Positions 20,072-33,982 of a stretch of DNA of 64,000 nucleotides are shown here, piece after piece. Both the position numbers and the translations under genes were made by a program. Origin of the DNA: Mycobacterium cookii. Its GTDB lineage: Bacteria; Actinomycetota; Actinomycetes; Mycobacteriales; Mycobacteriaceae. Each line of letters starts with the position of its first letter. Position 1 is the first letter of the stretch. The stretch spans positions 682,001 through 746,000 of the forward strand of contig NZ_AP022569.1 in NCBI RefSeq assembly GCF_010727945.1, given 5' to 3'. Under the pieces are notes generated by a model. That model saw only the letters and a program-made list of their open reading frames with translations, did no database searches and was not told where the DNA came from.

Positions 20072-21010
20072 GTGGAACTCGGGCACCACCCGGCGTCCGG
20101 TGAGCCCGAACAAACGGTGGCCACCCCGGATCCGCCTGGTTCGCGACAGCATTCGCCGGCGTCATTGCGCAGCGTGGCGGACTGGTTGCGCACCACCAAC
20201 CAGAGCCCCGGGCTGATCGGGCTGGTACGCAAAGCCCGCCGTGCCCTGCCCGGCGATCCCGACTTCGGCGACCCGCTGTCGATGGCCGGTGAGGGCGGTC
20301 CGCGTGCCGCCGCCCGTGCGGCCGGTCGCCTGCTGGGCGAACGGGGCGGAGCGTCCCGCGAGGTCGGACTCGGCGCGCTGCAAATGTGGCAGGCGTTGAC
20401 CGAAGTGGTCTCCCGTCGCCCGGCGAACCCGGAAGTCACGCTCGTGTTCACCGACCTGGTGAACTTTTCGACCTGGTCATTGCACGCCGGTGACGAGGCC
20501 ACACTCAAGCTCTTGCGTCAGGTGGCACGCGCCATCGAGCCGCCGCTGCTGGACGCCGGCGGCCACATCGTCAAGCGGATGGGCGACGGCACCATGGCGG
20601 TGTTCTCCGACCCGCTGGTCGCGGTACGCGCGGTTCTGGAGGCCAAGCGGGCGCTGAAATCCGTGGAGGTCGACGGCTACAAGCCGCGAATGCGGGTGGG
20701 GATCCACACCGGGCGGCCGCAGCGGTTGGCCGCCGACTGGCTCGGCGTGGACGTCAACATCGCCGCGCGGGTGATGGAGCGGGCCACCCGCGGCGGAGTG
20801 ATGGTGTCCGGCGTCACACTGGACTGCCTCAAACAGGAGGATTTGGACACACTGGGAGTGGCCGCCAAGCGGGTGCACCGCCCGGTTTTCGCAGCTAAAC
20901 CCGCAGGTCTGCCGGCCGATTTGACCATTTATCGGCTCAAGCCGGCCCGCGAAACTGTCAGGGATGTCTCAGGTCTGGACAGTTCGGAAGACGACGACCC
21001 GCAGGCATAG
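20072..21010 (+). CDS. Class III adenylyl cyclase, Rv1647-like
   Basis: About 312 residues from a GTG at 20072; the frame is open further upstream (to 19937), so the start is uncertain. The C-terminal half is a class III nucleotide cyclase domain: VTLVFTDLVNFSTWS gives the first metal-binding Asp, KRMGDGTMAVFSDP the second metal Asp block, and GVDVNIAARVMERA the transition-state region. The N-terminal part (residues 30-110) is a helical domain seen in this mycobacterial subgroup. The protein is predicted cytosolic. Rv1647 is reported as an active cyclase; the product is expected to be cAMP. Confidence 0.87.
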   Translation: MELGHHPASGEPEQTVATPDPPGSRQHSPASLRSVADWLRTTNQSPGLIGLVRKARRALPGDPDFGDPLSMAGEGGPRAAARAAGRLLGERGGASREVGLGALQMWQALTEVVSRRPANPEVTLVFTDLVNFSTWSLHAGDEATLKLLRQVARAIEPPLLDAGGHIVKRMGDGTMAVFSDPLVAVRAVLEAKRALKSVEVDGYKPRMRVGIHTGRPQRLAADWLGVDVNIAARVMERATRGGVMVSGVTLDCLKQEDLDTLGVAAKRVHRPVFAAKPAGLPADLTIYRLKPARETVRDVSGLDSSEDDDPQA

Positions 21011-21013
21011 TAG

Positions 21014-21820
21014 ATGGCAATGATAATGCGGACCTTGTCGCGGCTGTCGCGCGTACGGATCACCCTGGGCTATGCGGCCCTGTTGGTGGCCGTCAGCGTG
21101 GCCCTCGTCGAGCTCGGCCCGCGGGTCCGCGCCCGGGTCATCGCGCAGTCGAGCACCAACTTGCACAACCTCGCGCACGGCCACCTGGGCACCCTGCTCG
21201 GCAGCGCGTTCATCACCGACGCCGGTCCGATGTACTTCTGGCTGCCGTGCCTGGTGTGCCTGCTCGCCCTGGCCGAGCTGATCTGGCGTAGCGGTCGGCT
21301 GGCGGTCGTGTTCGTCACCGGCCATATCGGCGCGACGCTGTTGGTGGCGTGCGGCCTGACCGCGGCGATCAAGCTGCACTGGCTGCCGCTGTCGATCTCT
21401 CGGGCCAGCGACGTCGGGGTGAGCTACGGCGCCGTGGCGGTGCTGGGTGCGCTGACGGCCGCGATTCCGTCCCGCTGGCGGCCGGCGTGGATCGGCTGGT
21501 GGGTGCCGGTCGGCCTGGCGGCCGCCGCACTCGGCGAAGATTTCACCGACGTCGGTCACACCGTCGCGCTGATACTCGGCTTGCTGGTCTCTACCCAGTT
21601 GACCGGCCCGGCCCACTGGACGCGGGTGCGCTACGCGCTGCTCGCGGTCTCCTCGATGTTCGGATTCCTGATGCTGGCGCACGGCACCTGGTCCATGGCG
21701 GGCGCCGCTGCTGCCGGCGCCGTGGGCGCGCTGATGGCTGAGCTGGTCGCTCGCTCGCGCGAGACACGTCGACAGCCGGCACCGACCACGCTGGTGCCGG
21801 AGCCCGCACTCAACGGCTGA
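21014..21820 (+). CDS. Rhomboid-like integral membrane protein, Rv1648-like
   Basis: A 268-residue protein with about six membrane segments, starting three bases after the cyclase stop. The region HLGTLLGSAFITDAGPMYFWLP followed by GHIGATLLVA and, later, DVGHTVALILGL resembles the rhomboid-fold family common in actinobacteria. The classic GxSG serine motif is replaced by DVGVSYGAVAV, where a serine is present but the Gly context differs, so protease activity is doubtful. Its close spacing suggests co-transcription with the cyclase, but no functional link is known. Confidence 0.75.
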   Translation: MAMIMRTLSRLSRVRITLGYAALLVAVSVALVELGPRVRARVIAQSSTNLHNLAHGHLGTLLGSAFITDAGPMYFWLPCLVCLLALAELIWRSGRLAVVFVTGHIGATLLVACGLTAAIKLHWLPLSISRASDVGVSYGAVAVLGALTAAIPSRWRPAWIGWWVPVGLAAAALGEDFTDVGHTVALILGLLVSTQLTGPAHWTRVRYALLAVSSMFGFLMLAHGTWSMAGAAAAGAVGALMAELVARSRETRRQPAPTTLVPEPALNG

Positions 21821-21828
21821 GGCGTTCG

Positions 21829-23169
21829 TTAAGGCACGGCGCGCGAGTACAGCCAGGCGTCCCACAGCGGTGCCAGCGACTCGTCGCAATACCCCGCGGC
21901 AAGCGCGGTGAAATCGTCGGTGACAACGCTGTCGTGGCTGTAGCGCGTCGTCCACTCCTTGAGCAGCGTAAAAAATTTGTCGTCGCCCAGTTTCTGCCGC
22001 AGCGCGTGCAGGGTCAGTGCGCCGCGTTTGTAGACGCGGTCGTCGAACATGTTGCGCGGCCCGGGATCGGTCAGCACCAGATTCTGTGGCGCTTTGCGCA
22101 GCTTCTCGTGGTAGTGCTGAGCCCAGTGGTCGGCGTCGGGCCCGCCGCTGTGCTCCGACCACAACCACTCTGCATAGCAGGCGAATCCCTCGTGCAGCCA
22201 GATGTCTCGCCACTGCCGTGCCGTCACCGAGTTGCCGAACCACTGGTGGGCGAGCTCATGGGCGACGAGGCGTTCACTGGTCCGCGAGCCGTTGCAATGG
22301 TTGGCCCCGAAGATCGAAACCCCTTGCGCTTCAAGAGGAATGTCCAGCGCGTCGTCGGTGACGACGACGGCGTAACCGTTCGCGAGCGGATACGGGCCGA
22401 ACAGGTCGACGAACAGCGTCATCATCTCCGGCTGACGAGCGAAGTCATGGTCGAAGTTGCGTCGCAGCCGCTCCGGCAGCGCGGCGTGCATCGGCACCGG
22501 TGCGGTCGCCAGCTGCACCGCCTCGTACATCCCGATCTGCAGGGTGACCAGATAGGTCGACGTCGGTTCGGGTTGTTCGTAGGTCCACACGGTTTGCGCG
22601 GCGCGCCGCCGCCGCGACACCAGCTTGCCGTTGGCGACCACCCGGTAGGGGCTGTCGGCAGCGATCCGGATGCGATAGGACGCCTTGGCGCTGGGATGGT
22701 CGTCGCAGGGAAACCACGACGCCGCGCCGTTGGGTTGCCCGGCGACGAGTGCGCCGTTGGTCAGTTCCTCGAAACCGACGTCGCCCCACAGCGATCGGAT
22801 GGGCCGCGGTGCGCCGCGGTAGTGCACGACGATCGACATCGTCGCCCCGGCCGCCAGCTTCGACGCCAACCGGACGCGCAATTTGCTCATCCGACCGTCG
22901 AAGTGGGCCGCACGCTTACCGTTCACCAGCACCTTCGACACCGTCATCGCGTCGGACAGGTCGAGGGAAAAGTTCGTCAACTCGGTCACTGTCGACGCGG
23001 TGATCGTCACCGATCCCGACAGCCGGTTGATAGCAACCTTGTATTCCAGGTCCAGGTCGTAGTGCGACACCCGGTAGCCGAAGTTGCCGTTCTTCGGCAG
23101 GTAGGGGTCGATGACCGGCGCGCTGGCTGAAACTTTGCGGGGCGCTGCCTTTTTGGCAGTTGATTTCAC
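21829..23169 (-). CDS. M1-family metallopeptidase
   Basis: A 446-residue M1 aminopeptidase-type protein with zinc motif HELAHQW at 304-310 and Glu327 in WLHEGFACY (HExxH-X18-E); the catalytic Tyr is probably Tyr380 in VYKRGAL. It has the N-terminal beta domain and the catalytic domain but not the long C-terminal domain of PepN (about 860). The exopeptidase GxMEN motif is replaced by EAQGVS at 281-286. There is no signal peptide, and the N-terminus is Lys-rich. The GTG start overlaps the stop of the upstream NRPS-like gene as GTGA, so the two are translationally coupled and probably work on the same product. Confidence 0.86.
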   Translation of the reverse strand: MKSTAKKAAPRKVSASAPVIDPYLPKNGNFGYRVSHYDLDLEYKVAINRLSGSVTITASTVTELTNFSLDLSDAMTVSKVLVNGKRAAHFDGRMSKLRVRLASKLAAGATMSIVVHYRGAPRPIRSLWGDVGFEELTNGALVAGQPNGAASWFPCDDHPSAKASYRIRIAADSPYRVVANGKLVSRRRRAAQTVWTYEQPEPTSTYLVTLQIGMYEAVQLATAPVPMHAALPERLRRNFDHDFARQPEMMTLFVDLFGPYPLANGYAVVVTDDALDIPLEAQGVSIFGANHCNGSRTSERLVAHELAHQWFGNSVTARQWRDIWLHEGFACYAEWLWSEHSGGPDADHWAQHYHEKLRKAPQNLVLTDPGPRNMFDDRVYKRGALTLHALRQKLGDDKFFTLLKEWTTRYSHDSVVTDDFTALAAGYCDESLAPLWDAWLYSRAVP

Positions 23170-26100
23170 GCCGCGGTGTCCTCGGCGCCACGCCCGGACT
23201 TCTTGCCGGCCTTCTCCTTGGCGATGTCCTTCCACGGCCTGATCGGGTTGCCCTGCCAGCGCGTCGATTGCGGGACCTCGTCGCCGCGTACCACCAGTGA
23301 CGCTGGGCCGACCGTCACGCCTGCGCCGAGGCGGGCCGACGGCAGCGCGACGCCGTGCGGGCCGAGGGTCGACCCGGATTCCAGCACGACGGCATCCATC
23401 CGCATGATTCTGTCGTGGAACAGGTGTGTCTGCACGACGCAGCCACGGTTGACGGTGCTGCCGCGGCCCAGCGTGACCAGATCAGCCTCGGGCAGCCAAT
23501 AACTTTCACACCACGCGCCGCGGCCGACCTTGGCGCCCAGCGCGCGCAGCCACACGTTCAGCGCCGGTGTCCCACTGGCCGCTCGGGCGAACCACGGGGC
23601 CGCAACCGTCTCCACGAAAGTGTCCGCGAGCTCGTTGCGCCACACGAACGGCGACCACAACGGGAATTCGCCCGCCCGGATCCGGCCGACCAGAAGCCAT
23701 TTCGCGGCGACCGTCACGACAGCCGCGATCCCGCTCGCGGCCAGCAGCACCAGCCCACCGCACAGCGCTGCGCACCAGATACCGAAAATCCTTGTCAGCG
23801 CTTGTAATACACCCAGCACCGCCAAGCCGATCGCGACCGTCACCATCATCGGCACCAGCCGCCCCGACTCCACCGTCGCTCGCATGGCCTTCAACCGGAA
23901 CGACGGCTCGTAGGTGCGGGCGGCGTCGGCCTCGGCGGGCCGCCTGCGCAGTCGCATCGGTGGGCTGCCCAGCCACGACGAACCGCGTTTGGCTTTGGCG
24001 GGTGCCGCCGACAGCACCGCGACCAGCCCGTCGTCGGGCACACGGCGGCCGGGCTGGGTGATGCCGGAGTTGCCCAGGAACGCGCGTCTGCCGACCGTCG
24101 TGGTGGCCGCGTAGATCCAGCCACCGCCCAGTTCGTACGACGCGACCATGGTGTCGTCGGCCAGAAACGCGCCGTCCTCGATCACGGTGAACTTGGGGGT
24201 GAGCAGCACCGTCGAGATCTCGGTGCCGCGCCCGACCTTGGCGCCCAGCAGCCGCAGCCAGGCCGGTGTCAGCAGGCTGGCGTACAGCGGGAACAGGTAG
24301 TTGCGTGCGCCGTCCATCAGCCGCTCGGTCGACCACAACTGCCATCCGCCGCGGCTGCGCACCGGGTGGTAGCCGTCGCGCAGCCCGATCGACAGCAGTC
24401 GGACCGCGACGACGGTCAGCAACGCGTACACCGCCAGGGCGGCGACCGTCGCGACCGGCGTCCACAGCAGCGCGGGCACCACCGCCTCGGACAGCCGGCG
24501 GGTGTGACGGACGGCCACCCCGATCACCCCGAGGCAGGTCGCCAGTCCGATCAGCGGCAGTCCGGCCAACAGCACCGACGTCAGGGCGTACGCCGCGACC
24601 CAGTGCGACCGGCGCGCCGGGCGTTCGTCGGGCCACGGGTGATTCACGCGACCGGACTTCACCGCGGGCGAACCCTTCCAGTACTGGCGGCTCTTGACCT
24701 TCCCGACGACCCCCGAGCCGGGAGCGACGTCGGCGTTCTTGCCGACGGTCGCGCCGGGCAACAGCGTGGTTCGCGCGCCGATCGTCGCGTCGTTGCCGAT
24801 CGAGATCGCCCCGACGTGGAACGCGTCGCCGTCGATCCAGTGTCCGGACAAATCCACCTCGGGTTCGACGGCGCTACGGTGCCCGAGCGTCAACAGCCCG
24901 GTGACCGGCGGCATCGAGTGCAGATCGACGCCCTTGCCGACATCGGCACCCAGCGCCCGCGCGTAGTACACCAGCCACGGCGCCCCGGCCAGGTTCTCGG
25001 CGCCGCTGGCCTCGGCGAGTCGCTCGGCCAACCACACCCGCAGGTGCACCGACCCGCCGCGGCGATAGGTACCGGGCTGCACGTTCGGCAGCAACAGTCG
25101 CGCGGCCAGCACCGCGATGCCCATCCGGCCCAGCGGCGTGACGAACACGACGAACGCCGCCGCGACCAGCCACCAGTTCACCGCGACGGTCCACGGCACC
25201 AGATGCAGCCGGCGGGCGACGTTGTTCCCGATCGCCAGCCACGTCACCCACTGCAGCGCGGTCAGCGTGGCCAACGGCAACGCCAGCGCGGTCTGCGTGA
25301 GCTGCGCCAGCCGCGGGGTCGGCTGGACGACCCGCTCGGTGACCTCCGGCGGGGTCTCGAGCTCGTCGAGGAAGCCGGCGAGCGAGCCCAAGCGCGGATG
25401 GTCGTACAGATCGGCGACGGTGACCTGCGGATACCGTCCCCGCAGCGCGGCGACCAGCTGCGCCGCCGTCAGCGAGCCGCCACCGAGGGCGAAGAAGTCG
25501 GCTTCCGGGCCCGTCACATCAGCGGCAAGCAGGTCGCGCCACAATCCGGCCAGCCAACCCGTCGTGCCGCTGAGGCTGGGCGCCTGCTCGGTGTCCGAGC
25601 CGCCCGGCGGCGGCCAGGGCAGCGCCGCGCGGTCGACCTTGCCCGACGTGCGGGTGGGCAGCTCGTCGACCTGAACAAGCCTCGGCACCAATGCGGCGGG
25701 CAGACGCTCGGCGAGCTGTGCTCGCGCGGCGGCCATGTCGAACTGCGGGTCGGCGCTGACGACGTAGCCCACCAGCACCGGTGTGCCCGCCGCGGTCTGG
25801 CGGACCGCCGCCGCGCCGCCGCTGACCCCCGCCAGGTGCACCAACGCCGAGTCCACTTCGCCCAGCTCGATGCGACGGCCCCCGACCTTGACCTGATCGT
25901 CGGCGCGCCCGCAGAAGATCAGGCCTTCGTGGTCCAGCCTCACCAGGTCGCCGCTGCGGTAGGCCCGTCGCCAGCCCAGCGTCTCCATCGGGGCGTACTT
26001 CTCGTCGTCCTTGTCCTTGTCGAGGTAGCGGGCCAGCCCGACGCCGCCGATCACCAGCTCACCCATCGACCCGTGGCTCACCGGCCGGCCGTCGGCGTCG

Positions 26101-27107
26101 ACGACTGCCAGATCCCAGCCGGGCAGCGGAAGTCCGATGCGCACCGGGCCGTCGCCGTCGAGCCGGGCCGCGCAGGCCACCACGGTTGCCTCGGTGGGCC
26201 CGTAGGTGTTCCACACCTCCCGACCCTCGACGGCCAGCCGCGCGGCCAGCTCCGGGGGACAGGCCTCACCGCCGAAGATCAACAGCCGCACCGCTTCGAG
26301 CGCCTCGGCCGGCCACAGCGCGGCCAGGGTCGGCACCGTCGACACCACCGTGACGTCCCGGGTGACCAACCACGGACCCAGATCCATGCCGCTGCGTACC
26401 AGCGATCGCGGTGCCGGGACCAGGCAGGCGCCGTGCCGCCAGGCCAGCCACATCTCTTCGCAGGACGCGTCGAACGCCACCGACAATCCGGCCAGTACCC
26501 GATCACCCGGCCCAATTGGGTTGTCCTGCAAAAACATCTGCGCTTCGGCGTCGACGAATGCGGCCGCGTTGCGGTGCGTGACGGCGACACCTTTGGGCGT
26601 CCCGGTCGATCCCGAGGTGAAGATGATCCAGGCGTCGTCTCTGGTCAACGGTGCGCCCGCTCGCCAGCCGCGCGACGAACCCGGGCCTCGCGTCATGCCG
26701 GTTTCGCCGAGGACTGCCACCACATTGGCCTCACCAAAGACCAAATCGGCACGTTCGTCGGGGTCGTCCGCGTCGACCGGGACATAGGCCGCGCCCGCGG
26801 CCAGTGTCGCCAGGATCGCCTCGTACAGGGCGAAGCTGCCCGACGGCATGCGGATGCCGATCCGGTCGCCGCGGCCGATGCCGCGCGCGGCCAGCCACGC
26901 GACGCTGGCTTCGATGTCAGTGATGAGCTCGCTGTAGGTGAGCTGCACGGTTCCGTCGTCGATCGCCGCGGCCTCCGGATAGCGCGCAGCGGTCTCGTTC
27001 AGGATGTCGATCAGCGTGCGCGGGCTCGGTGCGCGCGGCGACAACAGGTACTGCGCCGGCACGCGATCGGGAGCCTGAGGCATCGCCACCTGTACGAAAA
27101 TACTCAT
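23166..27107 (-). CDS. Pls/PosA-type single-module NRPS (poly-amino-acid synthetase-like)
   Basis: A 1313-residue protein from the ATG at 27107. Residues 30-500 are an adenylation domain (TSGSTGTPKG at 164-173, FDASCEEMW at 212-220, NTYGPTEAT at 300-308, YRSGDL at 383-388, Lys490). Residues 515-580 are a carrier domain with Ser545 in LGGGSLTAA. There is no condensation or thioesterase domain. The rest holds six membrane segments in three pairs (about 607-670, 838-907, 1085-1138), each followed by a left-handed beta-helix-like repeat (about 720-812, 954-1050, 1190-1290). This is the layout of epsilon-poly-lysine synthetase. The specificity pocket reads DAESIGTVVK, near a known lysine code. It is coupled to an M1 peptidase downstream. 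Confidence 0.88.
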   Translation of the reverse strand: MSIFVQVAMPQAPDRVPAQYLLSPRAPSPRTLIDILNETAARYPEAAAIDDGTVQLTYSELITDIEASVAWLAARGIGRGDRIGIRMPSGSFALYEAILATLAAGAAYVPVDADDPDERADLVFGEANVVAVLGETGMTRGPGSSRGWRAGAPLTRDDAWIIFTSGSTGTPKGVAVTHRNAAAFVDAEAQMFLQDNPIGPGDRVLAGLSVAFDASCEEMWLAWRHGACLVPAPRSLVRSGMDLGPWLVTRDVTVVSTVPTLAALWPAEALEAVRLLIFGGEACPPELAARLAVEGREVWNTYGPTEATVVACAARLDGDGPVRIGLPLPGWDLAVVDADGRPVSHGSMGELVIGGVGLARYLDKDKDDEKYAPMETLGWRRAYRSGDLVRLDHEGLIFCGRADDQVKVGGRRIELGEVDSALVHLAGVSGGAAAVRQTAAGTPVLVGYVVSADPQFDMAAARAQLAERLPAALVPRLVQVDELPTRTSGKVDRAALPWPPPGGSDTEQAPSLSGTTGWLAGLWRDLLAADVTGPEADFFALGGGSLTAAQLVAALRGRYPQVTVADLYDHPRLGSLAGFLDELETPPEVTERVVQPTPRLAQLTQTALALPLATLTALQWVTWLAIGNNVARRLHLVPWTVAVNWWLVAAAFVVFVTPLGRMGIAVLAARLLLPNVQPGTYRRGGSVHLRVWLAERLAEASGAENLAGAPWLVYYARALGADVGKGVDLHSMPPVTGLLTLGHRSAVEPEVDLSGHWIDGDAFHVGAISIGNDATIGARTTLLPGATVGKNADVAPGSGVVGKVKSRQYWKGSPAVKSGRVNHPWPDERPARRSHWVAAYALTSVLLAGLPLIGLATCLGVIGVAVRHTRRLSEAVVPALLWTPVATVAALAVYALLTVVAVRLLSIGLRDGYHPVRSRGGWQLWSTERLMDGARNYLFPLYASLLTPAWLRLLGAKVGRGTEISTVLLTPKFTVIEDGAFLADDTMVASYELGGGWIYAATTTVGRRAFLGNSGITQPGRRVPDDGLVAVLSAAPAKAKRGSSWLGSPPMRLRRRPAEADAARTYEPSFRLKAMRATVESGRLVPMMVTVAIGLAVLGVLQALTRIFGIWCAALCGGLVLLAASGIAAVVTVAAKWLLVGRIRAGEFPLWSPFVWRNELADTFVETVAAPWFARAASGTPALNVWLRALGAKVGRGAWCESYWLPEADLVTLGRGSTVNRGCVVQTHLFHDRIMRMDAVVLESGSTLGPHGVALPSARLGAGVTVGPASLVVRGDEVPQSTRWQGNPIRPWKDIAKEKAGKKSGRGAEDTAA

Positions 27108-27185
27108 GCCGGGCCGTTGTGACGGCGGGCGCGCGGACGGCGGGCACGAAAACAGGCTGACGGCTTCGGATCGTCTCCAATGTGA

Positions 27186-28306
<1,121 letters not shown>

Positions 28307-28307
<1 letters not shown>

Positions 28308-30796
28308 TGCGCGTCCCCTACAGCTGGCTGCGCGACGTCGTCAGCGCCGGCGCTCCCGGCTGGGACGTGACGCCCGCCGACCTCGAGCTAGCGCTGGTGC
28401 GCATCGGCCACGAAGTCGAAGACGTCATCACGCTCGGCCCGGTCGAGGGTCCGCTGACGGTGGCCCGCGTCGCCGAGATCGACGAGCTCACCGAGTTCAA
28501 GAAGCCGATCCGCGCGTGCCGTGTCGACGTCGGTGAAGAGAAGCCGCGCGAGATCGTCTGCGGCGCAACGAACTTTGTGGTTGGCGATCTGGTCGTGGTG
28601 GCCCTGCCCGGCACCACACTGCCTGGCGGATTTCACATCGCCACGCGCCAAACCTACGGCCACACCTCCGACGGAATGATCTGCTCGGCCGCCGAACTCG
28701 GTTTGGGCGCAGATCATTCCGGCATCCTGGTGCTGCCGCCGGGAACCGCCGAGCCCGGCGCGAGCGGCATCGAGGTGCTCGGACTCGACGACGTGGTCTT
28801 CGACCTGGCCGTCACCCCGGACCGCGGCTACTGCATGTCGGTACGCGGGCTGGCCCGTGAGGTCGCCTGCGCCTACGACCTCGACTTCGTCGACCCGGCC
28901 GCCGTCGTCGCCGAGCTGCCGCGCAAGGCGGAGGCCTGGCCGTTGACGGTGCAACCCGAGACCGGTGTACGCCGCTTCGCGTTGCGCCCGGTCACCGGAA
29001 TCGACCCGGCGGCGGTGTCGCCGTGGTGGTTACAGCGACGGCTGTTGCTCAGCGGTATCCGGGCGATCTCGCCGGCCGTCGACGTGACCAACTACGTGAT
29101 GCTGGAACTGGGTCATCCGATGCACGCCCACGACCTCAACCGGATCACCGGCGCCTTCGCCGTGCGGTTCGCCCGGCCCGGCGAGACGGTCGTGACGCTC
29201 GACGACATCACCCGGCAGCTCAACCCGGCCGACGTGCTGATCGTCGACGACGTGGCGACCGCGGCTATCGGCGGCGTGATGGGTTCGGGCAGCACCGAAA
29301 TGCGCAACGACTCAACCGATGTGCTGCTGGAAGCCGCGGTGTGGGACCCGGCCGCCGTGTCGCGGACCGCGCGTCGGCTGCGCCTGCCCAGCGAGGCCGC
29401 GCGCCGCTACGAGCGGGACATCGACCCGGCCATCTCGGTGGCGGCGCTGGACCGCTGCGCCATACTGCTGGCCGACATCGCCGGCGGCGAGGTGTCGCCG
29501 AACCTGACCGACTGGCGCGGCGACCCGCCGCGTGACGACTGGTCGCTTCCGCCGATCCGGTTGGCAGCCGACCTGCCCGACCGCACCGCCGGGGTCCGCT
29601 ATCCGGACGGCACCACGGTCCGGCGGCTGACCCAGATCGGCGCGACGGTCACCGAAGCCGGTGACAGCCTGACGGTGACACCGCCGAGTTGGCGGCCCGA
29701 TCTGCTGCAACCGGCCGACCTGGTCGAGGAGGTGCTGCGGCTGGAGGGCCTCGAAGTCATCCCGTCGGTGCTGCCGTCGGCCCCGGCCGGCCGGGGCCTG
29801 TCCGCCTCGCAGCGCCGCCGCCGGGCGATCGGCAAGTCGCTGGCGCTGTCGGGTTATGTCGAGATCCTCACCACCCCGTTCCTGCCGACCGGGGTGTTCG
29901 ACGCCTGGGGTCTGGCCGCCGACGATCCGCGGCGCTACACCACGCAGGTGCTCAACCCGTTGGAGGCCGATCGGCAGCATTTGGCTACCACTTTGCTGCC
30001 GGGCCTGCTCGAGGCGTTGGTGCGCAACACCTCTCGCGGCATCGTGGACGTCGCACTGTTCGCCGTCGCGCAGGTGGTCAAGCCGACCGAGCAAACCAGG
30101 GGCGTCGGGCTGATCCCGGTGCACCGCCGTCCGACCGACGACGAGATCGCCGTGCTCGACGCATCGCTGCCGCACCAGCCCGAACATGTCGCGGTGGTGC
30201 TGACCGGGCTGCGGGAGCCGCGCGGCCCGTGGGGCGACGGCCGGCCGGTGGATGCCGCCGACGCGTTCGACGCGGTACGAATCATCGCCGCCGCCAGCGG
30301 GGTCGAGGTGACGCTGCGGGCCGCCCAGTACCTGCCGTGGCATCCGGGCCGCTGCGCCGAGATCCGTGTCGGTGAGACGGTCGTCGGGCACGCCGGGCAG
30401 CTGCACCCCGCGGTGATCGAACGGTCCGGACTGCCGAAGGGGACCTGCGCGGCCGAACTGGACCTCGACGCCATCCCGATCGGCGATGCGCTGCCCGCGC
30501 CGCGGGTATCGCCGTTTCCGGCGGTGTTCCAGGACGTCAGCCTCGTGGTGGATGCCGATGTCGCGGCGCAGGCGGTGCTGGATGCCGTCCGCGCCGGCGC
30601 GGGGGAGTTGCTGGAAGAGGTCCGGCTGTTCGACGTGTTCACCGGGCCGCAGATCGGCGCTGACCGGAAATCGCTCACGTTTGCGCTGCGATTCCGCGCG
30701 CCGGACCGCACCCTGACCGAAGACGAGGCCAGTGCCGCCCGGGACGCCGCGGTGCGCTGTGCCGCCGAGCGGGTCGGCGCGGTGCTGCGCGCCTGA
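28307..30796 (+). CDS. pheT: Phenylalanyl-tRNA synthetase beta chain
   Basis: An 829-residue beta subunit, normal for mycobacteria (about 831). Domains run in the usual order: N-terminal tRNA-binding OB fold (residues 40-150; [11 protein letters not shown]), the B3/B4 editing region ([18 protein letters not shown] near 265), B5, the catalytic-like core, and the C-terminal anticodon-binding FDX-ACB domain ([19 protein letters not shown] and the final 90 residues). The ATG overlaps the pheS stop, so the two chains are coupled. The stop at 30794-30796 is 20 bases before the ARG boxes of argC. Confidence 0.96.
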
Positions 30797-30814
30797 ACCC
30801 GCTGCTTGGAATGA

Positions 30815-33101
<2,287 letters not shown>

Positions 33102-33105
<4 letters not shown>

Positions 33106-33982
33106 GCACCGAGACACTCTCCACCCAAGTCAAAGCGCAGGTCTTGGCCGAAGCCTTGCCGTGGCTCACCCAGCTGCACGGCAAGATCGTCGTCGTCAAA
33201 TACGGCGGCAACGCGATGACCAACGACACGCTGCGACGCGAATTCGCCGCGGACATGGCCTTTCTGCGCAACTGCGGCATTCACCCCGTGGTCGTGCACG
33301 GCGGCGGCCCGCAGATCAGCGCCATGCTCAAACGACTGGGCATCGCCGGCGACTTCAAGGGCGGATTCCGGGTCACCACACCTGAAGTCCTCGACGTGGC
33401 ACGGATGGTGCTGTTCGGTCAGGTCGGCCGCGAACTGGTCAACATGATCAACACACACGGCCCGTACGCGGTGGGCGTTACCGGTGAGGACGCGAATCTG
33501 TTCACCGCGGTGCGGCGCAGCGTTAGCGTCGATGGTGTCGACACCGACATTGGCCTGGTCGGCAACATCGCCACGGTGAACCCTGCGGTCGTGCTGGACT
33601 TGATTGCCGCCAACCGGATTCCGGTGGTCTCTACGCTGGCCCCCGACATCGACGGTGTCGTGTACAACATCAACGCCGACACCGCCGCGGGCGCGTTGGC
33701 CGAGGCGCTGGGTGCTGAGAAGCTGCTGATGCTCACCGATGTCGAGGGCCTCTACACCCGCTGGCCGGACCGGGATTCGCTGGCCACCAAGATCGACAGC
33801 GCCACACTGACACAATTGCTGCCGACACTCGAGAGCGGCATGATCCCGAAAGTCGAAGCCTGCCTGCACGCAGTCAACGCCGGTGTCCCGAGCGCCCACG
33901 TGATCGACGGCCGCGTCGAACATTGTGTACTGGTCGAACTTTTCACCGACCACGGGTCCGGCACGAAAGTGGTGAGCGCCAA

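Noticed and set aside
24366..27122. Long open frame on the + strand opposite the NRPS-like gene
   Set aside because: Antisense to a protein with clear domains; its translation is rich in Arg, Gln and His with no family motif, as expected from high-GC third positions.
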